Made by a program: the position numbers and the translations under genes. From assembly GCA_947252755.1 (NCBI GenBank), contig CAMXWV010000003.1, forward strand, positions 62,001-126,000: a stretch of 64,000 nucleotides of DNA, given 5' to 3'. The stretch's first letter is position 1; each line of letters starts with the position of its first letter. Under the pieces are notes generated by a model. That model ran no database searches. It was not told the origin of the DNA and saw only the letters and a program-made list of their open reading frames with translations. Of the stretch, positions 16,142 to 23,903 are shown piece by piece. This stretch comes from an uncultured Dermabacter sp. (GTDB taxonomy: Bacteria > Actinomycetota > Actinomycetes > Actinomycetales > Dermabacteraceae).

Positions 16142-16897
16142 ATGGATGTTGAGCTGCTGATCCGCACCGGTGTGGTGGTGGCGCTGCTTGCGCTGACGGC
16201 GGTGGCGCTGCTGCGTTGGCGTGGTGTTGCCCTGGGCTGGGGGCCGCTGATCGCTCTGGTACGTGCCGCTGTGCAGCTGGCCGCAATTGCTCTCCTGTTG
16301 CGCGGTGTTTTCACCTGGCCGTGGCTGATCCTGCTGTTCATTGCCCTCATGCTGTCCACGGCGTCCCTCACCGGTGCTGGCCGCCTGCGGCAGCTGCAGA
16401 ACGGACCGCTGGCCGCGACTAGCGGCGTGGTGGCAAGCGGCCTGCTGGTTCCCGCGATCATGCTGCTCACCGGCGTAGTGTCCACACAGCCCACGCAGAT
16501 CATTGCGATCGTTGGGATCCTCATCGGTAATTCGATGACGGCTTCCACCCTTGCCGGCCGACGCTTCAGTGAAGCAGCGCAGGCACGCAGCGGAGAGATC
16601 GAAGCATGGTGGGCGCTCGGCGCGCACAGCTCAGTGGCGCACGATGAGATCGTGCGTGACGCCGTGCGGGAAGCACTGGTGCCGAACCTTGACTCCACCC
16701 GCACCACGGGCCTGGTGACTCTGCCCGGCGCATTCGTGGGCGCCCTGTTCGGCGGTGCCTCACCGGTTGAGGCCGGGCGGTTCCAGCTTGTGGTGCTCGG
16801 CGGCATCGTGCTCGTCCAGACCGTCACGGCGCTGATCGTCACCGCAATCCTGGCCCGGTCAACGCAGCTGCCGGCGGCGCCCGCCCGCGATCGCTGA
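16142..16897 (+). CDS. FetB/UPF0014-type ABC transporter permease
   Basis: A 251-residue protein with six or seven hydrophobic helices belongs to the FetB (YbbM, UPF0014) family, which in E. coli pairs with the ATPase FetA in an iron-export system. Family landmarks are GPLIALVRAAVQLAAIALLL, the GNSMTASTLAGRR loop after the third or fourth helix, REALVPNLDSTRTTGLVTLPGAFVG, and GGASPVEAGRFQLVVLGGI. No ATPase gene is adjacent, so the partner must be encoded elsewhere. Its metal specificity is unknown. The 240 bases upstream contain no gene. Confidence 0.85.
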   Translation: MDVELLIRTGVVVALLALTAVALLRWRGVALGWGPLIALVRAAVQLAAIALLLRGVFTWPWLILLFIALMLSTASLTGAGRLRQLQNGPLAATSGVVASGLLVPAIMLLTGVVSTQPTQIIAIVGILIGNSMTASTLAGRRFSEAAQARSGEIEAWWALGAHSSVAHDEIVRDAVREALVPNLDSTRTTGLVTLPGAFVGALFGGASPVEAGRFQLVVLGGIVLVQTVTALIVTAILARSTQLPAAPARDR

Positions 16898-16964
16898 AGC
16901 GGGGACGCAAGCCCCTTGCGGAACCGGACCACAGCGGCCGTTGGGCGTGTCGTAGGATCGCAGC

Positions 16965-18251
16965 ATGAGCAGCGTGAGCACTTCTGGATCGCATCGGCAC
17001 GTTGACACTCCGTTCCGCACTCGTGTAGGGGTTGCGCCTGGCCCCGTCTTCGCCGCGCTTGGCCTGCTGTCCGCGCTGTATGTGGGGATCACCGGCACGG
17101 TGTGGGCGGTCACCGGCGAGTTCACCCGCCTGGGCGGCCATGTGGCCGAAGCCTTCGGCAGCGATGTGCAGTCATGGCAGTACTTCCGTGAGGTTGTGCC
17201 GCTCACGGGCAGCCCGATCGACCGGACTGACGGCTGGATCGTGATCGCCATGCTGGCCGGGTCAGGGATCGCCGCCCTCATAGCGGGCGACTTCCGGTGG
17301 CGCGTGCCGCGTCTGCGCCGCCGCTTCACGCAGGCGATCGTGGGCGGTGTTGTGGCCGGATTCGGGGCGCGCCTTGCCTTCGGCTGCAACCTTGCGGCGA
17401 TGTTCACGGGCATCCCGCAGTTCTCCCTGCACGCCTGGCTGTTCACGCTGACCACCGCGATCGGCACCCTCGCCGGCGTGAAGCTCATCCAGCAGCGCTG
17501 GTGGCGCGGGCCCACGCGCCTGATGCCGGCAGTTGCCCATCAGATAACCGATGCGGCGGTGGAAGCGCGGCGCCGGCGCCGCCACCTCATCATCGCCCTG
17601 GTGGTTGTTGCCGGATTGGTGGCCGCGTCGGCAGTGTATGTTCTGACCGGCCGTCCGATGCTGGCGGTGGCGGTGGTGTTCGGCACCGCGTTCGGTGTGC
17701 TCATCCAGCGCGGGCAGATCTGCTTCACCGCCGCCTTCCGCGACCTGTGGATCACCGGGCGAACCAAACTGGCAGACGCCCTCGTGCTCGGCCTGGCCGT
17801 TGCCACCGCCTCCACGTTCGTGGTGTTGCTCGTGACCGGTATGGAGCCGCTGACGAAGCCCGCCGGCCTGGGCACTCTCATCGGCGGCTTCCTGTTCGGC
17901 ATCGGCATCGTCATGGCCGGCGCCTGCGAAACCGGCATGATGTACCGCGCCATGGAGGGGCAGGTTGTGGCCTGGTTCGCCTTCGGCGGCAACGTGCTCG
18001 GCGCCACGATCCTCGCCTACGGCTGGGACCACTGGAACATTCACGCTCTGCTCGTGGCTGGCGCCCCGAAGATCAACCTGTTCACGCAGCTCGGACCCTG
18101 GCCCGCACTGGCGATCTCGCTGGGCCTGCTGGGACTCTGGTACTTCGCGATGGGGTCGCGTCGCGGTGGGCGACGCGCACGCCTCGAGGCAGCCTCCGCC
18201 CCCGTGATGTTCGATGCCGCCGATGTTGACGCTGAAAGGATCACCCGATGA
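16965..18251 (+). CDS. YeeE/YedE-family sulfur-compound (thiosulfate-like) transporter
   Basis: This 428-residue polytopic protein is built from two related halves of the YeeE/YedE fold, which imports thiosulfate or a related sulfur or selenium species. Conserved cysteines thought to handle the substrate lie in re-entrant motifs: LAFGC (Cys141), RGQICF (Cys253) and MAGACETGMM (Cys321). It begins at ATG 16965 with a short polar tail containing several His. Its stop overlaps the start of the TusA-family gene (ATGA), so importer and sulfur carrier are made together. In enterobacteria the equivalent pair is yedE-yedF. Which chalcogen is used here is not visible. Confidence 0.85.
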   Translation: MSSVSTSGSHRHVDTPFRTRVGVAPGPVFAALGLLSALYVGITGTVWAVTGEFTRLGGHVAEAFGSDVQSWQYFREVVPLTGSPIDRTDGWIVIAMLAGSGIAALIAGDFRWRVPRLRRRFTQAIVGGVVAGFGARLAFGCNLAAMFTGIPQFSLHAWLFTLTTAIGTLAGVKLIQQRWWRGPTRLMPAVAHQITDAAVEARRRRRHLIIALVVVAGLVAASAVYVLTGRPMLAVAVVFGTAFGVLIQRGQICFTAAFRDLWITGRTKLADALVLGLAVATASTFVVLLVTGMEPLTKPAGLGTLIGGFLFGIGIVMAGACETGMMYRAMEGQVVAWFAFGGNVLGATILAYGWDHWNIHALLVAGAPKINLFTQLGPWPALAISLGLLGLWYFAMGSRRGGRRARLEAASAPVMFDAADVDAERITR

Positions 18252-18664
18252 ACCGCCACGACTCCTCCGTTGACCACAGCACGTCCGCTGCCGCTCCCGG
18301 AACGGCCACGACCGATGCGCACGATGCGGCGCCCGCTGCCGAAACTCCCGAGCCCCAGGCGCTCATCGACTTCCAGGTTGACCTGCGCGGCGAATCCTGC
18401 CCCTACCCGGTGATCCACACCCTTGAAGCGCTCGCCCAGATGCAGGAAGGGCAGACGGTGGAGATCGTCTCCGACTGCCCGCAGGCATACCGCAACATTC
18501 CTGACGAGGCCGTGGCCGTGGGCAGCCGAATGCTCACGGATCCGCTGCGGGACGGTGCTCAGATGTCCTTCTACATCGAGAAAGGCCCGGACTTCGACCC
18601 GCGCGCCGCTGTGAAGAGCGCGAAGGCCGCACACAAGGCGCGCCGCAAGGCAGGCAAAGCCTGA
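18248..18664 (+). CDS. TusA/YedF-family sulfurtransferase
   Basis: This 138-residue cytoplasmic protein has a polar N-terminal extension of about 40 residues rich in Asp, His and Ala, then a TusA domain. The active-site motif is CPYP (Cys51) in the context LRGESCPYPVIHTLEAL, followed by VEIVSDCPQAYRNIPDEA, and a basic tail ending KARRKAGKA. It would accept sulfur (or selenium) as a persulfide from the co-encoded YedE-type importer and pass it on. The extension is unusual for TusA proteins, which normally have about 75-80 residues. A strong terminator follows. Confidence 0.87.
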   Translation: MNRHDSSVDHSTSAAAPGTATTDAHDAAPAAETPEPQALIDFQVDLRGESCPYPVIHTLEALAQMQEGQTVEIVSDCPQAYRNIPDEAVAVGSRMLTDPLRDGAQMSFYIEKGPDFDPRAAVKSAKAAHKARRKAGKA

Positions 18665-18752
18665 TCGAGGGCGGCGGGCGAGGCCTGAATCACGGGCAGA
18701 GGGCGGTGCTGCTCTCACTGCGCGGCGCTCACTGGTGAACGCACCCACCGAG

Positions 18753-18785
18753 ACTGGGGCGCTACAACGCGCCCCAGTTTTGTCT
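18753..18785 (+). terminator. Rho-independent terminator after yedE-tusA
   Basis: A perfect 10-base stem, ACTGGGGCGC (18753-18762) with GCGCCCCAGT (18769-18778), closes a 6-base loop and is followed by TTTTGTCT. It is one of the clearest intrinsic terminators in the window and separates this operon from the symporter promoter that starts about 10 bases later. Confidence 0.92.
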
Positions 18786-18795
18786 GACGAAACGG

Positions 18796-18834
18796 TTGAC
18801 AGCTGTCACCTTGATCACTAGATTGTCGGACAAC
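18796..18834 (+). promoter_or_regulatory. promoter and GntR operator upstream of AGCS symporter
   Basis: TTGACA at 18796-18801 and TAGATT at 18819-18824 are spaced by 17 bases. The operator-like sequence ATTGTC-G-GACAAC at 18822-18834 overlaps the end of the -10 box. The same sequence recurs at 25903 and 26811 and fits the TNGTNNNACNA consensus known for FadR-type GntR repressors. A second partial copy, GGACAATC, directly follows. Binding here would block RNA polymerase. Confidence 0.8.
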
Positions 18835-18897
18835 CGGACAATCGCTGCTTGTTGAGCACGCTGCCGGTTCCCCTCGGTTTGGAAGCAAGGAGCAACG

Positions 18898-20379
18898 ATG
18901 CTCGGCACTGTCAACGACCTCATCTGGACCCCCATGGCGTACTTCGCGCTGGCCGTGGGGCTGTTTTTCACCATCGCCACCCGCGCAGTGCAGTTCCGAC
19001 TGCTGCCGGAGATGGTCAAGCAGATCTTCGCGAAGCCACTGCACTCTGAAGGGGTTGCCCCGATTCAGGCGCTTCTGCTCACGCTGGCCAGCCGCGTGGG
19101 CGTGGGCAATATCGCCGGTGTGGGCACCGCCGTTGCTGCGGGCGGCCCCGGCGCACTGTTCTGGATGGTGGTGGTGGCGCTGCTCGGCTCCTCCGCTGCA
19201 TTCGCTGAAACAGTTCTTGCGCAGGTGTTCAAGCGTCGCATTGACGGTGAGGACCGCGGCGGCGCCCCGTTCTACATCCAGTTCGGCCTTGGCCTTCGCT
19301 GGCTCGCCGTGGTGTTCGCGGTTCTCTACATGGTGATCTACGGCTTCCTCACCCCCGGAGTGCAGGCGAACAACATCGCCTCCGCCACCGAGAACGCGTT
19401 CAGCATCCCCAGCTGGGTGACCGCCATCGTGCTCACCGCAATCCTTGGATTCACCATCATCGGCGGCACCAAGCGAATCATCACCGCCGCCCAGGTCATG
19501 GTTCCGGTGATGGCGCTGGGCTACATCCTCTTCGCCTTCAGCCTCATCGTCCTCAACGTTGACCAGGTCGTCCCCTCGATCACCCTGGTGCTGGAGTCCG
19601 CATTCGGCCGTGACCAGGTGTTCGGCGGCATCGCCGGCGCAGCGATCGCGTGGGGTGTGCGTCGCGCCGTGTTCTCCAACGTGGCCGGTGTGGGCGAAGG
19701 AACCTTCGGCTCCGCCGCAGCATCGGTGTCCCACCCGGCCAAGCAGGGCCTGGTACAGGCGTTCTCGATCTTCATCGACACGTGCGTGGTCTGCCTTGCC
19801 ACCGGCATCATGATCGTCATCACCAAGAGCTACAACGTGTTCGACGGCGACCGTGCCCTGGTGGAATACATGCCGGATGTGGAAGCCGGCGTGGGCTTCA
19901 CCCAGGCTGCAGTGAACACTGTGATCGCCGGGTTCGGCCCCGCGTTCATCGCGATCGCCCTGTTCTTCTTCGCCTTCACCTCAATGGTGGCTTTCTACTA
20001 CATCGCAGAGACGAACCTCGTGTTCATCCGCGGTAAGAACGGCGGCTGGCCCACCTGGGTGCTGAAGATCGGCGCGATGGTCATCACCGCCTTCGGCTCG
20101 GTTGTGTCAGCAGACATCATGTGGTCCCTCGGCGACATCGGCTACGGCACACTCGGCTGGTTCAATATGATCGCCATCCTGCTGCTGTCCCCGGTGGTGG
20201 TGAAGGTGATCCGAGACTTTGACCGTCAGCGCAAGGCCAGCCTGGATCCGATCTTCGAACCGGGCACCCTCGGCATCGACAATGCGGGCTGGTGGAGCAA
20301 CATCCACCGCCAGGTGGAGCACGGCGAGCAGCCGCAGGAGACGATGGAGCCGGCAGAAAAGCGCCGACTCAACCTCTGA
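18898..20379 (+). CDS. AGCS-family sodium:alanine/glycine (probably imino acid) symporter
   Basis: A 493-residue sodium-coupled amino acid carrier. It contains SRVGVGNIAGVGTAVAAGGPGALFWM (the sodium/amino-acid-binding family signature around residue 65), GGAPFYIQFGLG, AIAWGVRRAVFSNVAGVGEG, and about eleven TM helices. The C-terminal tail of about 45 residues is polar. The gene has its own promoter with a GntR operator and is followed by a hairpin and the dehydrogenase genes. From this context the substrate is inferred to be hydroxyproline, proline or a similar imino acid, although classical members take alanine or glycine. The start ATG at 18898 follows AAGGAGC. Confidence 0.93.
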   Translation: MLGTVNDLIWTPMAYFALAVGLFFTIATRAVQFRLLPEMVKQIFAKPLHSEGVAPIQALLLTLASRVGVGNIAGVGTAVAAGGPGALFWMVVVALLGSSAAFAETVLAQVFKRRIDGEDRGGAPFYIQFGLGLRWLAVVFAVLYMVIYGFLTPGVQANNIASATENAFSIPSWVTAIVLTAILGFTIIGGTKRIITAAQVMVPVMALGYILFAFSLIVLNVDQVVPSITLVLESAFGRDQVFGGIAGAAIAWGVRRAVFSNVAGVGEGTFGSAAASVSHPAKQGLVQAFSIFIDTCVVCLATGIMIVITKSYNVFDGDRALVEYMPDVEAGVGFTQAAVNTVIAGFGPAFIAIALFFFAFTSMVAFYYIAETNLVFIRGKNGGWPTWVLKIGAMVITAFGSVVSADIMWSLGDIGYGTLGWFNMIAILLLSPVVVKVIRDFDRQRKASLDPIFEPGTLGIDNAGWWSNIHRQVEHGEQPQETMEPAEKRRLNL

Positions 20380-20385
20380 TCCACC

Positions 20386-20433
20386 GGCGTGGGGTGGAAA
20401 GCCCCGTTCCTGGAGCGCCTTCCACCCCACGCC
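20386..20433 (+). terminator. long stem-loop between symporter and dehydrogenase genes
   Basis: Arms GGCGTGGGGTGGAAAG (20386-20401) and CTTCCACCCCACGCC (20419-20433) pair almost perfectly around a 17-base loop. There is no U-run, so it is more likely a partial terminator or mRNA-processing/stabilising element that lowers expression of the downstream genes relative to the transporter than a full stop. Confidence 0.75.
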
Positions 20434-20470
20434 GCGCATCCATTTCCTGACCCACCCTTGGGAGGTCTGC

Positions 20471-21661
20471 ATGAGCAGCCACGGCAGTGACGTCATCGTC
20501 ATCGGAGCTGGTGTGATCGGCGCCGCCACAGCGTTCTTCTGCGCTCGCGCCGGATTCCGCGTCACGGTGATCGAGCGTGGAACCCCAGGAAGCGGCACGT
20601 CCAGCCGCTGCGAGGGGAACGTGCTCGTGTCCGATAAGGAGCACGGGCCGGAACTGGATCTGGCGAACTATTCGCTCGGAATCTGGAAGGGCGAACTGGG
20701 CGAGTACGGCCACCTGTGGGAGTTCGAAGCGAAGGGCGGCATCATTGTGGCCTCCCGCGAATCCTCCATGACGTCGCTGCGGCGCGTGCTGGAGCGTCAG
20801 CGCGCTCACGATATTGCGGTGGAGGAGCTGGATGTTCAGCAGCTGCGCGAACTCGAGCCGTTCACCACGGATGAAGCCGTGGGCGCGGCGTTCTACCCGG
20901 ACGATTCGCAGCTGATGCCGATGAAGACCGTCGACCACCTGCTGCGCCTTGCCCGCGGCCTGGGCGCCCGCGTGGAAGCCGAAACCGAGGTGGTGGGCAT
21001 GCTGCGGGGGAGGGGCAATCGGATCACGGGTGTGCGCACATCCCGTGGCGATTTCTTTGCCGACGCGGTCATCAACTGCGCCGGCCCCTGGTCCGCGAAC
21101 ATTGCCGCTCTTGCCGGAGTGCCTGTGCCGGTGGCGCCGCGCAAAGGATTTGTGATCGTGACGGAGCCGATGCCACCGCGTGTTTTCCACAAGGTGTATG
21201 CCGCTGAATACATTGACAATGTGGGCTCCTCGGACGGCAGCCTGCAGACCTCCCCGGTGGTGGAGTCCTCCCTTGCCGGGTCGATCCTCATCGGCTCCAG
21301 TCGGGAACGGGTTGGCTTTGACGACTCCGTGAACCGGGAAGCGCTGCAGCGAATGGCCCGTGCAGCCACCGAGCTGTTCCCCTTCCTCCGTGACGTGCGG
21401 GCACTGCGGCACTATCACGGTTTCCGCCCGTACTCACCGGACCACGTGCCCGTGATCGGCCCCGACCCGCGCGCACCCGGCCTCTGGCATGCGTGCGGAC
21501 ATGAAGGCGCCGGGATCGGCCTGTCCGCCGGCACCGGCAAACTCATTGCGCAGGCTCTCACAGCCCAGGACCCGTTCGCGCACGGCGCTGCAGACCTTGA
21601 CCTGGCGCCGTTCGCCCCGGAACGCTTCGACGCACTCGCCTCACAGGAGGATCCCTCATGA
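20471..21661 (+). CDS. FAD-dependent D-amino acid (probable D-hydroxyproline) dehydrogenase, DAO-fold catalytic subunit
   Basis: This 396-residue flavoprotein of the DadA/glycine oxidase class has the N-terminal dinucleotide motif VIVIGAGVIGAATAFFCARAG and the later FRPYSPDHVPVIGP and HACGHEGAGIGLSAGTGKL motifs that close the FAD site. ATG 20471 lies 5 bases after GGAGG. Its stop overlaps the ATG of a [2Fe-2S] protein, which in turn overlaps a second flavoprotein gene; this three-subunit organisation is that of HcnABC-like dehydrogenases and of bacterial D-hydroxyproline dehydrogenase. It would oxidise cis-4-hydroxy-D-proline to 1-pyrroline-4-hydroxy-2-carboxylate. The substrate is inferred from the neighbouring epimerase and deaminase genes. 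Confidence 0.87.
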   Translation: MSSHGSDVIVIGAGVIGAATAFFCARAGFRVTVIERGTPGSGTSSRCEGNVLVSDKEHGPELDLANYSLGIWKGELGEYGHLWEFEAKGGIIVASRESSMTSLRRVLERQRAHDIAVEELDVQQLRELEPFTTDEAVGAAFYPDDSQLMPMKTVDHLLRLARGLGARVEAETEVVGMLRGRGNRITGVRTSRGDFFADAVINCAGPWSANIAALAGVPVPVAPRKGFVIVTEPMPPRVFHKVYAAEYIDNVGSSDGSLQTSPVVESSLAGSILIGSSRERVGFDDSVNREALQRMARAATELFPFLRDVRALRHYHGFRPYSPDHVPVIGPDPRAPGLWHACGHEGAGIGLSAGTGKLIAQALTAQDPFAHGAADLDLAPFAPERFDALASQEDPS

Positions 21662-22014
21662 CCACTGTGCCCTGCTCCATCAACGGTGAGCAGGTGGAGG
21701 TTCCCGCAGGCCGCACCGTAGCCGCCGCGATGATCCTTGACCGCACCGCCCACGGATCCCCCACCCACTCCGGCGCTCCGCAGCAGGATGGGTCATCGTC
21801 AGCCCATGAACTGCGCCGTACTCGCACGCAGAACGCCCCGCGCGGAGTGTTCTGCGGCATCGGAGTGTGCTTCGACTGCCTCGTGTACGTCAACGGGCAG
21901 GGGCCGCTGCGCTCATGCCTGGTGGAAGTGGAGCCGGGCATGGAGATCACAAGCTGCCGGCCCCCAGCCCCAGCTGAGGACGCGCCGGCTCAGGGCGGTG
22001 AGCAGGATGCGTGA
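21658..22014 (+). CDS. small [2Fe-2S] ferredoxin-like subunit of amino acid dehydrogenase
   Basis: This 118-residue protein matches the HcnA-like gamma subunit. An N-terminal ubiquitin-like part (CSINGEQVEVPAGRTVAAAM) precedes the cluster motif GVFCGIGVCFDCLV (C-x4-C-x2-C) and the fourth ligand in RSCLVEV. It shuttles electrons between the two flavoprotein subunits or to an external acceptor. The ATG is inside the ATGA overlap with the upstream gene, and its last codons overlap the start of the following flavoprotein (ATG 22007). An insertion of about 15 residues (SPTHSGAPQQDGSSS) in the loop before the cluster is unusual. Confidence 0.88.
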   Translation: MTTVPCSINGEQVEVPAGRTVAAAMILDRTAHGSPTHSGAPQQDGSSSAHELRRTRTQNAPRGVFCGIGVCFDCLVYVNGQGPLRSCLVEVEPGMEITSCRPPAPAEDAPAQGGEQDA

Positions 22015-23446
22015 GGTGGACATTGCCATCGTTGGCGCGGGACCGGCCGGTCTGGCGGCCGCAGCCGAAGCCGCAGCAGCAGGTGCTTCAGCAGCCCTGA
22101 TCGATATGAATGCGCGTCTTGGCGGCCAGTATTGGCGCCACGCGCCCGCGGATGATGAGCCCGGCGCCCCTGCACCCCGCTGGCACCACGGGTGGGGCAC
22201 GTACGCGTCGCTCGCCAAGGCCGTGCGGGCCGGGGAAGCGAACGGGAGAATCCATCACCTGGCCGAAACTCATGTGTGGGCGATCGACCGGGTGGCAGGC
22301 GGATTCGAGCTGCAGGTGGCGCGCACCGCGGAAGCCTGCGCGTCCGGCGGGCACCAGCAGCTGAGCGGTGTGCGAGCGCGCAGGCTGATCCTCGCTACCG
22401 GTGCATACGATCGGCAGCTGCCGGTTCCCGGCTGGGACCTGCCGGGAGTGATGGCCGCCGGCGGCATTCAGGCATTCATCAAAGTGCAGGGTGTGGCGCC
22501 GGGCAGGCGGGTGGTGCTCGCCGGCACCGGGCCGTTCCTGCTGGCCGCAGCGAACTCTGTTCTGCAAGCGGGCGGTGAGGTTGCGGCGATTGTGGAATCC
22601 TCCACGCTTACACGCTGGTTCCCGCGCGGCGCGCTCGGTGCGCTGGTGCCCTCGAAGGGCGCCGAGGGAGCACAGTACGCGGCCGCCCTCGTGAAGAACC
22701 GGGTGCCGTACCTGACCCGACATGCCGTGACCGAGGTGATCGGCAGCGGCTCAGTGACCGGGGTGCGGGTGGCGAAGCTCAACGCACAGGGCGCCCCGCA
22801 GCCCGGAACCGAGCGGACGTTCAGCGGCGTTGACCTGGTGGGCTTCGGCTGGGGTTTCACCCCGCAGACGGAGCTGATCACGCAGCTGGGCGCGCAGTCC
22901 CGCCTGGATATGGACGGCTCGCTCGTGGGAGTGGTTGATCAGCACCTGGAGTCCACTGTGCCGGGACTGTTCCTGGCCGGGGAGCTCACCGGTGTGAAGG
23001 GCGCGGCCGGCGCGGTGGCCGATGGGCGCATCGCCGGCAGAGCCGCGGCGAAGGCCGCCCCGCGCCGTCGAGACTTGGCAGCACGCGCTCGGCACGCTGC
23101 ATTCGCCCAGGCCATGCACCGGGCTCATCCTGTTCCGGACGGCTGGTCCGAGTGGCTGACCGATCACACCACCATCTGCCGCTGCGAGGAAGTGCGATAC
23201 GCGGAGGTGCGGTCTGCGATCACCGAGCTGCACTCCCATGATCCGCGCCGCATGAAGGGCTCAACCCGGGTGGGAATGGGATTCTGCCAGGGGCGGATCT
23301 GCGGCTATGCGGCCCAGTGCCTGACGAATCAGGTGCATGGCAATGATGCGGCGGCCGCTGTGACGAGCGCGGAGCACGTGTCCAAGCGGCCGCTCGCATT
23401 GCCGATCGAGCTCGGAAAGCTGGCCGATCACGAGCTGCCCGACTGA
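22007..23446 (+). CDS. NAD(P)/FAD-dependent oxidoreductase with [2Fe-2S] C-terminal domain, HcnB-like subunit
   Basis: A 479-residue pyridine-nucleotide-disulfide-oxidoreductase-fold protein. It shows IVGAGPAGLAAAAEAAAAG at the N-terminus, GGQYWRH, LATGAYDRQLPVPGWDLPGVM, a second dinucleotide motif VVLAGTGPFLLAAA, and LAGELTGVKGAAGAVADGR near residue 325. The C-terminal BFD-like segment has TICRCEEV followed by GMGFCQGRICG, four Cys for a [2Fe-2S] cluster. It is the alpha-type subunit of the three-part dehydrogenase. Translation is coupled to the [2Fe-2S] subunit by an 8-base overlap. The end overlaps, on the opposite strand, the SulP remnant. Confidence 0.88.
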   Translation: MREVDIAIVGAGPAGLAAAAEAAAAGASAALIDMNARLGGQYWRHAPADDEPGAPAPRWHHGWGTYASLAKAVRAGEANGRIHHLAETHVWAIDRVAGGFELQVARTAEACASGGHQQLSGVRARRLILATGAYDRQLPVPGWDLPGVMAAGGIQAFIKVQGVAPGRRVVLAGTGPFLLAAANSVLQAGGEVAAIVESSTLTRWFPRGALGALVPSKGAEGAQYAAALVKNRVPYLTRHAVTEVIGSGSVTGVRVAKLNAQGAPQPGTERTFSGVDLVGFGWGFTPQTELITQLGAQSRLDMDGSLVGVVDQHLESTVPGLFLAGELTGVKGAAGAVADGRIAGRAAAKAAPRRRDLAARARHAAFAQAMHRAHPVPDGWSEWLTDHTTICRCEEVRYAEVRSAITELHSHDPRRMKGSTRVGMGFCQGRICGYAAQCLTNQVHGNDAAAAVTSAEHVSKRPLALPIELGKLADHELPD

Positions 23447-23835
23447 TCACTCCAGCATCGAAGCATCCGGTGCCTGTTCGGCATCAGGGCGCCGTCAAAG
23501 CGGATCAGGGCGATCCGGTCATCACCGGGCTGCGCCTGACCCGGCAGCGGCAGGCGCTGCACATCAGAGTTGCGCGAGAGCGCGCGCAGGGCCAGCACCG
23601 CGGTGATCAGAACGCCGATGCCCGCCGCAACGAAACCGGCGATCACCGCGGTGATCAGCCCCATCTCCGCCGGTGCGCCCGCCCCGATCGCGAACGCCAG
23701 AGCCAGCGGCACAGCCACGATGCCCACTGTGATGCCAGCGAGCACATCCCGCGGCCACGATGTTGCCAGACCGCGGTAGTCATTGAGGGAGGGGGAGAGA
23801 CGACGGACCGTCTGTGAGATCTGTTCCGCCGCCAT
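23428..23835 (-). pseudogene. internally deleted SulP-family anion permease remnant
   Basis: The 135-residue frame begins like a SulP/SLC26 permease (DVLAGITVGIVAVPLALAFAI, GLITAVIAGF, residues 30-68). It then jumps, near residue 70, to sequence that normally lies about 350 residues later, at the last helix and STAS-domain entry (GVLITAVLALRALSR, then DRIALIRFDGAL). After FDGAL the homology is lost and the frame ends in an unrelated tail. A normal SulP protein has about 500-570 residues. Almost all TM helices and most of the STAS domain are missing. It also overlaps the neighbouring flavoprotein gene by 19 bases, so this is a decayed gene unlikely to transport anything. Confidence 0.82.
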
Positions 23836-23860
23836 TCCCGCCCCTCCTCACAGCGCTGGG

Positions 23861-23878
23861 GTGGCGCGTGTGCGCCAC
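23861..23878. terminator. short GC hairpin downstream of epimerase gene
   Basis: GTGGCGC (23861-23867) and GCGCCAC (23872-23878) pair around GTGT. It lies just past the stop of the hydroxyproline epimerase gene (reverse strand) and before the SulP remnant. No U-run is present, so intrinsic termination is only a possibility. Confidence 0.5.
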
Positions 23879-23903
23879 GCCGAGCGCCGTGTTTGACTCG
23901 TGT

